Shown: positions 15,867-23,846, numbered from the stretch's first letter. The stretch is DNA of 23,846 nucleotides from S34-282 sp034422075 (GCA_034422075.1 DAOUJX010000042.1:1-23846), one strand, 5' to 3'. Numbers and translations: made by a program. Notes: generated by a model from the letters alone, not told the origin.

Positions 15867-15972
15867 GGTGATCGCCCACGAGCGCCGTCGCGTTTCGTCG
15901 CGTACTACAACCTGCCTCGCAGACTCAATGACTGCACTTGGCTCTCAACAGCGATCCACGACTTGTTGGTCC

Positions 15973-16008
15973 AACATGACAAGTGGTGCAAACTCTGGGG
16001 CCAAGTCC
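15973..16008 (+). repeat. Repeat copy C
   Basis: AACATGACAAGTGGTGCAAA then CTCTGGGGCCAAGTCC, inverted relative to copy A. It lies in the 379-bp gap 15867-16245 between the convergent amine oxidase and MFS genes. Apart from this copy and the tandem repeat at 16016-16059, nothing is recognisable in the gap; the short ORF at 16064-16249 has no support. Confidence 0.6.
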
Positions 16009-16015
16009 TGTTGTT

Positions 16016-16059
16016 GTTCAGGGAAAATGTCCGTAGCTAACTGTTCAGGGAAATTGTCG
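16016..16059 (+). repeat. Tandem pair of about 17-bp direct repeats
   Basis: GTTCAGGGAAAATGTCCG at 16016-16033 and GTTCAGGGAAATTGTCG at 16043-16059, 27 bp apart start to start. The spacing is close to a multiple of the helical turn, and the pair lies 8 bp after repeat copy C. It could be an IS end with internal transposase-binding sites or a protein-binding site pair. Confidence 0.55.
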
Positions 16060-16245
16060 TTCCATGCAAGGAGTGATTTCTGACTTTGGGCTAGCAAATG
16101 CCCATTGGCGCGCGGAGCTCGCAATGGGCTACGTGGTAACGCTCGATGGCGAAGGCCATATACAGTCCTTTCGCACGAGTTGGCAAGGTGTTACAAGCGA
16201 CGCCTGCTCCAGCATTGTTGCCACCGGCTCAAGCTCTAGCTACAG

Positions 16246-17640
16246 CTAGCCCTCTTGACCCTTGCGGGCCCCGTGCGGCAGGAGCAGCCAGATGGCGCTG
16301 ACGGCTGTGACGAAGCCTACCAGCACCACCAGTAGTGCGTTGCGATACGCAGCGGTTATGTCGCCGTCACCAGCGAGGAATAGGGTTAGTAGCATCGCCA
16401 TGAAGGACGAGCCGATGGCGTTGCTCGCGTGGCCTGTCAGCACTTGCACGCCTGGCGCTAGGCTCATCTTGTCTGGGGGCACCGCGTCGAAGATGACCTT
16501 CAAGTTGGGCGGGATGAACATTCCCATTGCTGCGCCGATGAGCGAGAGCGCTGCCACGACGAGAATCGGTGCGGGCGCAGACCCCAGCAAGAGCAATGCG
16601 AGCGTTCCCATAGCCATCAGGATCTGTGCAGTGATGATGAAGCCCTTCGTCCCTACGCGGTCGGCCAGCGTCCCCGATATCGGTCCGAACACCGGCTGGC
16701 CTGCGCTGAAGGCCATCTGCACCGTGCCGGCAAACGTTCCGCTCCATCCGAGCCCCTGAATCAGGTAGAACGGGAGCAGGAAGATGTGTGACGAACGGGC
16801 CATCGCCATCGCCAGGAACCGCGCAACGGCGGCCGCGAATCCCGGCGCTGCGAACAGCTCCATTGGAACGAGGGCTGCCGCATGCCGGCGCTCTACGTAG
16901 ACGAATGTCATTGCCAGTGGGATGGCCGATCCCGCCAGCACGAGGCCCAGCGGATCGCTGATCGACTGCCCCAATCGCTGCATTCCAAGGCTCAGCGCGA
17001 TGAGGAATGCCGCCATCAGGATGAGCCCCCGGTAGTCCAATCGCCGCATCGCGCCGCGCAGCGACTCGACAACTGGCGATTCGCGTACGAACGCGAGTAC
17101 GCCCACGAATAACACTGCGTACATCGAGCCGGTGAGGAGGAACAGGTAGCGCCAACCCAATGTGTCCGCCATACGCCCCGCGACAACTGTGCTCAGCAGG
17201 ATGCCGATGCCCAGCCCCAGCGCGATGACACCGAGCGCCTGCCCGCGCTTCTCCGGCGCGAAGCTGCTGACGGTGAGCGGGCTTAGGTTGGGGACGATTA
17301 GCGCGTTGCCGAACCCCCCCATCAGCCGGAACAGGACGAGTCCCCAAAAGGGCGCGACGAGGAAGATGCCGAACTGTGCGATGCAGTCGACGGCTACGCC
17401 TACCAGCACTACCTTCCTGCGTCCTATTGTGTTGCCGAGGTACGCGCCGACGAGGATGAAGGACGCAGTAGACAGATAGTAGACGACGACTGCCCATGCA
17501 ACGGCGGCGCGCGTGAGGTCGAAATCGGCCTGAATGAATGGGAGCAGGACCAGGGCCCCGTTGATATGAAACGGCCCGGCGATGTCGAAAATCCACTGCA
17601 CCCCAACCTGCCGGGTCCGCTGCCATGCCGTCAACGTCAT
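16246..17640 (-). CDS. MFS transporter (drug/H+ antiporter-like)
   Basis: 464 aa with 12-14 predicted membrane helices. Motif A between helices 2 and 3 reads GAYLGNTIGRRKV (65-77), and the family arrangement RMADTLGWRYLFLLTGSM follows helix 5, as in EmrB/QacA-like exporters. The substrate is unknown: it may export a toxic product or import a nutrient related to the neighbouring amine oxidase or hydroxylase operon. The start is ATG 17640; an in-frame TTG at 17652 has its purine-rich GGG too close. It is separated from the upstream operon by the hairpin at 17733-17759. Confidence 0.9.
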   Translation of the reverse strand: MTLTAWQRTRQVGVQWIFDIAGPFHINGALVLLPFIQADFDLTRAAVAWAVVVYYLSTASFILVGAYLGNTIGRRKVVLVGVAVDCIAQFGIFLVAPFWGLVLFRLMGGFGNALIVPNLSPLTVSSFAPEKRGQALGVIALGLGIGILLSTVVAGRMADTLGWRYLFLLTGSMYAVLFVGVLAFVRESPVVESLRGAMRRLDYRGLILMAAFLIALSLGMQRLGQSISDPLGLVLAGSAIPLAMTFVYVERRHAAALVPMELFAAPGFAAAVARFLAMAMARSSHIFLLPFYLIQGLGWSGTFAGTVQMAFSAGQPVFGPISGTLADRVGTKGFIITAQILMAMGTLALLLLGSAPAPILVVAALSLIGAAMGMFIPPNLKVIFDAVPPDKMSLAPGVQVLTGHASNAIGSSFMAMLLTLFLAGDGDITAAYRNALLVVLVGFVTAVSAIWLLLPHGARKGQEG

Positions 17641-17732
17641 CCGATTCGTCAATCCCTAGTAAGTCATTCGTGCACCATGCTGGCGCATTGGCACGGGGTC
17701 CGTAAGCCCATTAGCGTGCAGAATCTGCGCTT

Positions 17733-17759
17733 GCGGGTGGGGAGAATCTCCTCACCCGC
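17733..17759 (-). terminator. Strong hairpin after the hydroxylase operon
   Basis: A 12-bp stem (GCGGGTGGGGAG/CTCCTCACCCGC, one G-U) with a 3-nt loop, 52 bp after the stop of the aminotransferase gene and before the MFS gene. There is no T tract on the minus-strand side, so it may be a Rho-independent terminator of the tail-less type or a transcript-stabilising structure. Confidence 0.55.
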
Positions 17760-17811
17760 CAAGGAGGCGCGGCGACGACTCTCACAGGGGGAAAGTGAAG
17801 CGTGCCGCGTT

Positions 17812-18978
17812 CTACACCTTGAGCGCTTGCTCCATCCGTCGCAGCGCTTCCGATAGGTTGGCCTGCGAGTTGGCAAACGATATCCGGATGTAGCCGTCGC
17901 CGAGATGGCCGAACGCTGTGCCCGACAAGAGCGATACTCCTGCCTCGTAGAGCATCTTGTGCTCGAACTCCCGGCTCGACAGCGCGGTGCCCTCGATGTT
18001 CGGGAAGACGTAGAACGCCCCCTTCGGCTCCCGCACGCGGATGCCGGGCAGTGCGCGCAGGCCGTCGACGATGACGCTGCGGCGCTCTCGGAACTCGGCC
18101 ACCATGGCCTCTGTGGGCGCCTGCGACGAGTGGAGCGCCGTCACTGCCGCTTGCTGTACGAAGGCCGCCGTACACGAGACGCTGTTGGTCACCAGGCGCG
18201 AGACGGGTTCGACAAGGGGCTCCGGCATTACGCCGTAGCCGATGCGCCACCCCGTCATCGCATACGACTTGGAAAGGCCGTCAAGAATGACCGTGCGCTC
18301 ACGCATGCCTGGGAAACGCGTAATCGATGCGTGTGAGCCCTCGAAATAGAAGTCCTTGTAGATCTCGTCGCTGAGCACGACAGCATCGGCCTCGCATGCG
18401 ATTTCGGCGATGCGCCGCAGATTCTCCTCTGGGATGACACTGCCGCAGGGATTGTTGGGCGAGTTGACGATGATGAGCTTGGTGCGGGGTGTAATCAGCG
18501 TGCGCAGCTCATCCACGTCCGCAGCGAAGTCGTTCTCCTCGCGCAACGGCCACGGCACAGGCGTGGCGCCTGCAAAGCGGATCATCGACTCGTAGATGGG
18601 GAAGCCGGGATTGGGATAGATGACCTCGTCACCCTCGTCTGCGAGTGCGAGGATCGTGAAGAACATGATGGGCTTGCCACCGGGCGTGACGATGATGCTG
18701 TCGGCACCCACGTCGTAGCCCTGGCGCTCCGTCTGGTGGCGTGCGATAGCCTCGCGCACCTCCATGATGCCTGGCGATGGGGTGTAGTGCGTATGGCCGG
18801 CGTCCAGCGCGTCTTTGGCGGCGCCGCGGATGTGCTCCGGCGTGTCGAAGTCCGGCTCGCCGATGCCCAAGTGGATGATGGAGCGCCCTTGCGCCTCGAG
18901 TGCGCGTGCGCGCGCCAGCGCCTCGAACGCCGTCTCCGTACCGAGCCTCGACATGCGCGCAGCGAGGGTTATGGTCAT
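17812..18978 (-). CDS. Class I PLP-dependent aminotransferase (aspartate aminotransferase-like)
   Basis: 388 aa, the usual length for AAT subgroup I-gamma. LGIGEPDFDTP (37-47), the YTPSPG substrate loop (65-70), NSPNNPCG (172-179), SDEIY (203-207) and the PLP-binding Lys237 in LSKSYAMTGWRIGYG are all present, as is the C-terminal arginine in YIRISFANS that binds the substrate carboxylate. It transfers an amino group between an amino acid and 2-oxoglutarate or a related keto acid. It begins 12 bp after the MoaD-like gene and ends the probable operon, so it may process an amino or keto acid made by the hydroxylase route, or be general. A housekeeping role is equally possible. Confidence 0.93.
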   Translation of the reverse strand: MTITLAARMSRLGTETAFEALARARALEAQGRSIIHLGIGEPDFDTPEHIRGAAKDALDAGHTHYTPSPGIMEVREAIARHQTERQGYDVGADSIIVTPGGKPIMFFTILALADEGDEVIYPNPGFPIYESMIRFAGATPVPWPLREENDFAADVDELRTLITPRTKLIIVNSPNNPCGSVIPEENLRRIAEIACEADAVVLSDEIYKDFYFEGSHASITRFPGMRERTVILDGLSKSYAMTGWRIGYGVMPEPLVEPVSRLVTNSVSCTAAFVQQAAVTALHSSQAPTEAMVAEFRERRSVIVDGLRALPGIRVREPKGAFYVFPNIEGTALSSREFEHKMLYEAGVSLLSGTAFGHLGDGYIRISFANSQANLSEALRRMEQALKV

Positions 18979-18990
18979 GCGCTTGCTCGT

Positions 18991-19254
18991 CTATCCCCCG
19001 GATATCGGCCGCAGGAAGTGGACCTCGGAGTCCGACCGCAGTTTCGAGCGTAGCCCCTCCACGGTCTGCTCGCCGTCGATGACGGCGGCTAACCCCGGCC
19101 TGATACGGTCACCTTGGACGACTTCGCTGATGAGCGCTGGATGGAGGGCCCCTGCCTCGTTTAGCGCTTCTCGCAATGTAGCACCCCCGACCTCCACACG
19201 GTCTGCGCCGCCAGTGTGACGCCGCATGTGGATGGGGATGAAGAGGGTGGGCAT
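18991..19254 (-). CDS. MoaD/ThiS-like sulfur-carrier protein
   Basis: 87 aa with the beta-grasp pattern of MoaD/ThiS and archaeal SAMPs: an N-terminal strand (TLFIPIHMR), VEVGGATLREALN (a theta-x-L-L helix motif), AAVIDG, and the C-terminal EVHFLRPISGG. The terminal Gly-Gly is the site that is adenylated and thiocarboxylated. MoaD donates sulfur to make molybdopterin, the cofactor of the upstream hydroxylase. Its ATG begins at the base directly after the TAG stop of the large subunit (stop complement 19255-19257), so translation is probably coupled. A recognisable partner (MoaE or an E1-like MoeB/ThiF) is not in the window. Confidence 0.82.
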   Translation of the reverse strand: MPTLFIPIHMRRHTGGADRVEVGGATLREALNEAGALHPALISEVVQGDRIRPGLAAVIDGEQTVEGLRSKLRSDSEVHFLRPISGG

Positions 19255-21549
19255 CTACGAGCGTCCGTTATCCTCGACTGCCTTCACCGCCTTGAGCACG
19301 CGCGACGGCTTCATTGGCGCATCGGTCAACCGCGCGCCCGTCGCGTCTGCTATGGCGTTGGCTATCGCGCCCACCGGCGCGATGATGGGCGTCTCGCCGA
19401 CGCCGCGGACGCCGAATGGGTGGGTCGGATTTGGCACCTCGGTCAGGATGGTGTCAATCATTGGCAGGTCAAGGGAGGTAGGCATCCTGTAGTCAAGGAA
19501 GGTCGAGTTCTGCATGGTGCCCTCGTCCGTCCAGAAGTACTCCTCGTTCAGGGCCCAGCCGATGCCTTGAGTGGCACCGCCCTGTATCTGCCCCTCGACA
19601 TAGGAGGGGTGTACAGCCTTACCGGCGTCTTGTGCCGCCGTGTAGCGGATGACGTCCACCTTGCCGGTCTCCGGGTCGACTTCGACGTCCACGAGGTGCG
19701 CGCCAAAGCTGCCGCCGGAGCCACGCTGCCGGATGGAGCCGCTTGCTGCCAGAGGCCCGCCCGTTTCCGTCAGCTTGCCCGCTAGCTCTTTGAAGCTGAT
19801 TCTCAGCTCTGAGTCTGACACGCTGGAGAAGATGCCGTCGGCGAACTGAATGTCGTCTGCCGATATCTCCCACAGGATGGCTGCACGCTCCTTCATCGCC
19901 GCGATGACGTTGTGTGCTGCCAGGTAGGCTGCATACCCGGTTGCGTTGGCCGTGCGACTGCCGCCGGTCACGTCGGTGTACCCGACGCTGTCGGTGTCGA
20001 CGACGACGGGGTGCACCTCTTCTGCGCGCAGGCCGAGCACTTCAGCCGCCTGCATGGCAACGGACGCGCGCGTCCCGCCGATATCCACCGAGCCTTCGAC
20101 CAGCCCCACCTCGCCGTCGGAGTTCACGTTGATGGTGACGGTCGATTGCATCCCGCCGTTGAACCAGAAGCCGTTGGCGACGCCGCGTCCGCGGAGCTTA
20201 CCGTCCTTCGTGACCTTGTCGAGGTGCGAGGCGTAGTGCGGCGATTCCTTGAGCGCCTGCAACTGCTCTAGATTGCCGACGCGTGGGAAGACGGGCCCGT
20301 CGGCCCGTCGGTCGCCCTCCTTGACGCCGTTCAACAGCCGAAATTCGATGGGGTCCATTCCAAGCCGGCGGCAGATTTCGTCCACAACCGACTCTACAGC
20401 GAATGCCGCCTGCGTGGCGCCGGGTGCGCGGTACGCCGCTGTCTTGGGCTTGTTGACTAGTATGTCCCAGCCGTCGATGCGCGAATTGGGGACGCGGTAG
20501 CAGGCAAGGGAGCACATTGCGCCTGCGCCGACGGGCGAGCCGGGGTAGGCTCCTGCTTCGTAGTAGAGGTCGACCTCCGCCGCGGTAATCTCGCCAGCAT
20601 CGTTGGCTCCCATCTTGACGCGGATGCGCCCGCCCGGTGTCGGCCCCGTCGCCTCGAATATTGACTTGCGGTCCATCACTATCTTGACGGGGCGCCCCGC
20701 CTTCTTGGAGAGGATGGCGCTCAGCGGCTCGAGGTAGATGTTGATCTTGCCGCCGAAGCCGCCGCCGATCTCCATCGGCGTTACCTTGATGTCGGTCTCC
20801 GGCACCTGCAGGATGGGCGCGAGCGCGCTCCGGACGCCGAATGCGCCCTGCGTGCTCGTCCAAACCTCTATCTTGCCGTCTGACTTCCATAGCGCTGTTG
20901 CGTTGTGCGGCTCAATGTAGCCTTGGTGCACCATCGTCAGCGAGAACTCGCGCTCGACGATAACCGTTGCTTCCGAGAACCCCTTGGCGAGGTCGCCGAA
21001 CTCGTGGCGGAAGTGGTCGGCGACGTTCGTGCCGCGCCGTTTCTCGCCGAGGTCGTTGCCGATGTGGTCGGGCAGCACGAGCGGCGCGCCTTCGGCCACC
21101 GCCTCATCGACGGTCAGCACGGACTTCAGAACCTCGTACTCCACGTCGATCAGCTTTAGCGCCTCGAGCGCCGTGTTGTGGTCGACGGCTGCTACGGCGG
21201 CGACAGGGTGGCCCTTGTAGGTGACCCTGCCATGCGCCATCAGTTTCAAGCTAGCGTGGGCAAGGTTGGTGACCTCTTCCCCCGTCTCCAATTCGATGGA
21301 TTCGGCGACGGGCATGTCCGCACCGGTCATCACTGCGAGCACACCAGGCGCAGCACTTGCCTTGGAGGTGTCGATGCGCTTGATGTTGGCATGTGCGTGG
21401 GGGCTGCGGAGTACGGCGCCCCAGACAAGGCCCGGCAACTTCATGTCGCCGCCGTAGAGGGCCTTGCCTATCACCTTGTCGAGGCCGTCGTGTCGGATGG
21501 GCCTCGTCCCGATGACTTTGTACTCTTGTGGCTGCTCGGTTGTGGTCAT
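19255..21549 (-). CDS. Molybdopterin-binding large subunit, xanthine dehydrogenase family (CoxL-like)
   Basis: 764 aa. The N-terminal half (about 10-130) is the a/b hammerhead domain (VIGKALYGGDMKLPGLVWGAVLRSPHAHA at 26-54); the Mo-cofactor domain has GGGFGGK (262-268). The active-site loop reads AAYRAPGATQ (371-380), neither the AYxCSFR of form I CO dehydrogenase nor the AYRGAGR of form II, so it is not a CO dehydrogenase by this mark. The catalytic glutamate is Glu719 in GVGETP. It hydroxylates an unknown aldehyde or N-heterocycle and passes electrons to the Fe-S subunit. ATG 21549 has AGGAG 10 nt upstream; there are 31 bp after the small subunit. Confidence 0.93.
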   Translation of the reverse strand: MTTTEQPQEYKVIGTRPIRHDGLDKVIGKALYGGDMKLPGLVWGAVLRSPHAHANIKRIDTSKASAAPGVLAVMTGADMPVAESIELETGEEVTNLAHASLKLMAHGRVTYKGHPVAAVAAVDHNTALEALKLIDVEYEVLKSVLTVDEAVAEGAPLVLPDHIGNDLGEKRRGTNVADHFRHEFGDLAKGFSEATVIVEREFSLTMVHQGYIEPHNATALWKSDGKIEVWTSTQGAFGVRSALAPILQVPETDIKVTPMEIGGGFGGKINIYLEPLSAILSKKAGRPVKIVMDRKSIFEATGPTPGGRIRVKMGANDAGEITAAEVDLYYEAGAYPGSPVGAGAMCSLACYRVPNSRIDGWDILVNKPKTAAYRAPGATQAAFAVESVVDEICRRLGMDPIEFRLLNGVKEGDRRADGPVFPRVGNLEQLQALKESPHYASHLDKVTKDGKLRGRGVANGFWFNGGMQSTVTINVNSDGEVGLVEGSVDIGGTRASVAMQAAEVLGLRAEEVHPVVVDTDSVGYTDVTGGSRTANATGYAAYLAAHNVIAAMKERAAILWEISADDIQFADGIFSSVSDSELRISFKELAGKLTETGGPLAASGSIRQRGSGGSFGAHLVDVEVDPETGKVDVIRYTAAQDAGKAVHPSYVEGQIQGGATQGIGWALNEEYFWTDEGTMQNSTFLDYRMPTSLDLPMIDTILTEVPNPTHPFGVRGVGETPIIAPVGAIANAIADATGARLTDAPMKPSRVLKAVKAVEDNGRS

Positions 21550-21580
21550 GGTGGCTCTGCTCCTAATTGGCGTGCGCGTT

Positions 21581-22066
21581 CTACTCGCTCGCCTTTTGAA
21601 CGGCGCGGACTATCTTGTCATAGCCGGTACAGCGGCACAGGTTGCCGGCAAGCCATAGGCGGATGCGCTCTTCGCTCGGCTTCGGCTCGCTGTCCAACAG
21701 CGCCTTTGCTGACACGAGGAACCCTGGCGTGCAAATCCCGCACTGGAGAGCCGCCTCTTCCAGGAACGCCTGCTGCAAGGGATGCAGGTGCTCACCGTCT
21801 GGCGCTATGCCCTCCACGGTCGTGACCTCATGGCCATCGGCCTCTGCGCCCAGCACGAGGCAGGAATCGACGATGCGTCCGTCGAGCATGACGGTGCATG
21901 CGCCGCAGTTGCCGTCGTTGCAGCCCTCCTTGGTGCCGGTGAGTCCGGCTGCTTCGCGGAGGGTGTCGAGAAGGCTCTGGTAGGGGTCGATGAGCAGGTC
22001 GTAGCGCTGGCCGTTGATAGTGGGACTCACAACAACCTTCTGGGTACCGGATGCGTTCTGCGTCAT
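21581..22066 (-). CDS. 2Fe-2S small subunit of molybdenum hydroxylase (CoxS-like)
   Basis: 161 aa, the usual length. The plant-type ferredoxin domain has Cys49, Cys54, Cys57 and Cys69 (GCNDGNCGACTVMLDG). The second helical 2Fe-2S domain has QCGICTPG (Cys109, Cys112) and NLCRCTGY (Cys144, Cys146). All eight ligands are present, so both clusters can form. It passes electrons from the molybdenum centre to FAD on the neighbouring subunit. ATG 22066 starts 3 nt after the stop of the FAD subunit gene. Confidence 0.96.
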   Translation of the reverse strand: MTQNASGTQKVVVSPTINGQRYDLLIDPYQSLLDTLREAAGLTGTKEGCNDGNCGACTVMLDGRIVDSCLVLGAEADGHEVTTVEGIAPDGEHLHPLQQAFLEEAALQCGICTPGFLVSAKALLDSEPKPSEERIRLWLAGNLCRCTGYDKIVRAVQKASE

Positions 22067-22069
22067 AGA

Positions 22070-22939
22070 TTAGCCTCGTGCTCTTTCTAGGGCTGCCATC
22101 AAGGTGCGGCGCGTCAACACACGCACCAATTCGCGCCGATAATCGGCATCGCCGCGCATGTCATCGATGGGTGAGCAGGCGCTAGCTGCTGCATCGCCCG
22201 CCTCGGCAAGTGCCTCCGCAATCGGCGCTTTGCCGGCCAGTGCGTTGCCCGCCTCGAGCGCCAATATGGGCGTTGGGCCGACCGCGGCCAGCGCGATGCG
22301 CGCGGACTCGATGCGATCGCCCGCGCCGTTCAGCGAGACGGACGACGCGACGCCTGCAACTGCGATGTCCATTTCGTTGCGCGGGATGAAGCGCTGGTAG
22401 GCTGCGCCAAATGACGACGGCGGTAAGGGTATGGTGAGGCTGACGAGAAACTCCCCGTGCCCTAAGACAGAGCGCCCAGGGCCCGCGCAGAAGTCCTCGA
22501 CCGGAATCGACCGCTGGCCTGATGGCCCCGCGATGTTCGCCTGTGCGTAGTGGACGATGAGCGGCCCTATGCCGTCTGCGCTTGGTGATGCGTTTGACAG
22601 GTTGCCGCCGATGCTCGCCCGCGACTGTATTTGGATGCCCCCGATGAGCGAAGCGGCGTCGATAAGGCCAGGGTACGCCCTTGCAACCTCCTCGGACTCA
22701 TAGATTTGGTAGCACGGGACCGCTGCGCCGAGCGTAAGTCCATCCGGGCTCAGGCTCAAAGTGGTCAATTCGGGGATGCGCTTTATGTCGACCACTGCGT
22801 CGAGGTCGAATCGACCCGTCCTCGTCTGCACGAGCAGGTCGGTTCCGCCTGCCAGCGGCCGGGCACGCTCGCCGTGCTCTGCCAGCACCGCCACTGCTTC
22901 GTCAATAGTCGTCGGCGCCACATACCGGAAGGGGTGCAC
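22070..22939 (-). CDS. FAD-binding middle subunit of molybdenum hydroxylase (CoxM-like)
   Basis: 289 aa from GTG 22939, which yields the typical N-terminus HPFRYVAPTTIDEA; AGGAGG lies 9 nt upstream. A longer frame from GTG 22966 reads through that ribosome binding site and is less likely. LAGGTDLLV (about 29-37) and the ASIGGNLSNASPSADG stretch (about 108-123) are the FAD-binding signatures; the C-terminal CO-dehydrogenase flavoprotein domain follows (RMDI-like NEMDIAVAGVA). It receives electrons from the 2Fe-2S subunit. It lies 66 bp after the SMP-30-like gene. Confidence 0.95.
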   Translation of the reverse strand: MHPFRYVAPTTIDEAVAVLAEHGERARPLAGGTDLLVQTRTGRFDLDAVVDIKRIPELTTLSLSPDGLTLGAAVPCYQIYESEEVARAYPGLIDAASLIGGIQIQSRASIGGNLSNASPSADGIGPLIVHYAQANIAGPSGQRSIPVEDFCAGPGRSVLGHGEFLVSLTIPLPPSSFGAAYQRFIPRNEMDIAVAGVASSVSLNGAGDRIESARIALAAVGPTPILALEAGNALAGKAPIAEALAEAGDAAASACSPIDDMRGDADYRRELVRVLTRRTLMAALERARG

Positions 22940-23005
22940 TGGATACTGCCTCCTAAGACGGCTCACCTATCTACTTGGCCGCAGCGCGCATTATCGGCAA
23001 GGCGC

Positions 23006-23846
23006 TCACGCGCCGCAAGCGAGGCTGCGTTCATCAACGGGGTCGTAGCCGTGCACTCCCACGTCCAATCGCACGATTGCGCCTTTTCCCGCAACGCTAA
23101 TCCACGCGGACTTTCCCTGCCACGTGATGTTCGTCGTACGCTCGCCAGTAGCGTAGCTTGCGAGAACACGTCCCGCGTCCACGTCCACCACGTCTACCGT
23201 TCCGTTGACCCACCTTGCCGCCCACAAGCGGCCATACTCATCGAACATCATGCCGTCAACCGTGGGGGACTCGAACTGTACGACGGTCCGCTTGTTCGTG
23301 AGCTCGCCGCTCGCCGAAAGGTTGTACGCGAGGATGCTGCTCGTCCCCGTTTCAGCAAGAAAGAACCGCCTCCCGTCGGGGTGAACGGCCAGTCCGTTTG
23401 GGAAGGCGACGCCGCTGTCAAGCCGCCGGACGCGCATCGGGTCGCCGGTGCTACCTACGTCGATCCGGTACACGGCGCCGAGGGGTTCTTCGGAGCTGCC
23501 GGTGAAAGGGTCTGAGAAGTAGATGTTCCCCTCGCGGTCAAGCGCAACGTCGTTTGGGCCGAGGTATGGAGCGCCGTCGAACGCGTCGGTGAGAACCTCC
23601 ATCTCGCGTGTCTGCGTGTCGAAGCGCGTCACGCGTTTGCCTCCGTAGTCGGCGCAGACGATGCGCCCTTGGGCGTCGTGCTTCAGGCCGTTGGCCTGCC
23701 CGCCTGTCTCTACCCACACGCTGGCATCACCCTCCGGCGTCAAGCGCCCAATGGTGCCAAGTCGCTGGTAGTTCACAAAGTAGAGGCTGCCTTCCCGGTC
23801 GAACGTCGGCCCCTCCGCAAATGCGATGTCGTCGACAACGACATGC
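23006..23846 (-). CDS. SMP-30/gluconolactonase-like protein, 5' end outside window
   Basis: Partial: the frame is open to the window edge and has no internal start with support (the GTG at 23776 lies inside the conserved EGPTFDREGSLYF...NY region, so the true start is upstream). At least 279 codons are present. The six-bladed propeller residues of the SMP-30/regucalcin/lactonase family are all visible: Glu in FAEGP, Asn in GPNDV, Asn in FPNGL and Asp in VDGMM, which bind the catalytic divalent metal. Members open lactones of sugars or other organic acids. The neighbouring hydroxylase operon suggests a catabolic role on a lactone intermediate. Substrate unknown. Confidence 0.9.
   Translation of the reverse strand, partial: HVVVDDIAFAEGPTFDREGSLYFVNYQRLGTIGRLTPEGDASVWVETGGQANGLKHDAQGRIVCADYGGKRVTRFDTQTREMEVLTDAFDGAPYLGPNDVALDREGNIYFSDPFTGSSEEPLGAVYRIDVGSTGDPMRVRRLDSGVAFPNGLAVHPDGRRFFLAETGTSSILAYNLSASGELTNKRTVVQFESPTVDGMMFDEYGRLWAARWVNGTVDVVDVDAGRVLASYATGERTTNITWQGKSAWISVAGKGAIVRLDVGVHGYDPVDERSLACGA

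Noticed and set aside
16064..16249. 61-aa plus-strand frame between the convergent genes
   Set aside because: No recognisable domain; it overlaps the MFS stop region and lies in repeat-bearing DNA. Its GGAG-like upstream bases are weak evidence.
19255..21549. Annotation as carbon monoxide dehydrogenase large subunit
   Set aside because: The active-site loop is AAYRAPGATQ, lacking the AYxCSFR of true (form I) CO dehydrogenase and also differing from AYRGAGR.

Overview
This is a high-GC bacterial stretch with 16 clear protein-coding genes or gene parts, three tRNA genes, one decayed integrase module and a short inverted-repeat element. The gene content fits a free-living Chloroflexota/Dehalococcoidia-like (for example SAR202-type) heterotroph: a CoxMSL-type molybdenum hydroxylase operon, a covalent-flavin amine oxidase, an MmpL-type transporter and CCA-encoded tRNAs. 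This assignment is an inference, since no marker gene such as rRNA is present.

Left part (1-4190): on the minus strand, an alpha/beta hydrolase lies upstream of a membrane-anchored zinc-ribbon/PQQ-type beta-propeller protein. Next comes a P4-type tyrosine integrase 158 bp from the 3' end of a tRNA-Met(CAT). The integrase has serine where the catalytic tyrosine should be, and a frameshifted AlpA-like excisionase remnant lies convergent to it. This looks like the scar of an integrated element at a tRNA attachment site.

Middle (4190-13990): a possible small ORF with a strong ribosome binding site, a long shikimate-dehydrogenase-like gene, tRNA-Val(TAC), an EamA permease (minus), a membrane acyltransferase carrying an ankyrin-repeat domain between two of its membrane segments, a cytochrome c lipoprotein, an FAD-dependent amine-oxidase-like protein, a beta-carbonic anhydrase (minus) and an MmpL/RND permease (plus).

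Right part (13989-23846): tRNA-Arg(CCT), a 423-bp non-coding element bounded by inverted repeats, an N-methyl amino acid oxidase gene, a third copy of the same repeat with a tandem 18-bp repeat, then an MFS transporter on the minus strand. The rest is a minus-strand cluster that probably forms one operon: SMP-30/gluconolactonase-like protein (runs off the window), FAD subunit, 2Fe-2S subunit and molybdopterin subunit of a xanthine-dehydrogenase-family hydroxylase, a MoaD/ThiS-like sulfur carrier whose start abuts the stop of the large subunit, and a class I aminotransferase, ending at a strong hairpin. Together they suggest oxidation of an N- or ring-containing organic compound whose identity the sequence does not show.

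The most unusual item is the acyltransferase with the internal ankyrin domain. The other points of interest are the dead-looking integrase, the repeat family around the amine oxidase and the MoaD-like gene inside the hydroxylase operon. I see no CRISPR array, no defence system and no rRNA.
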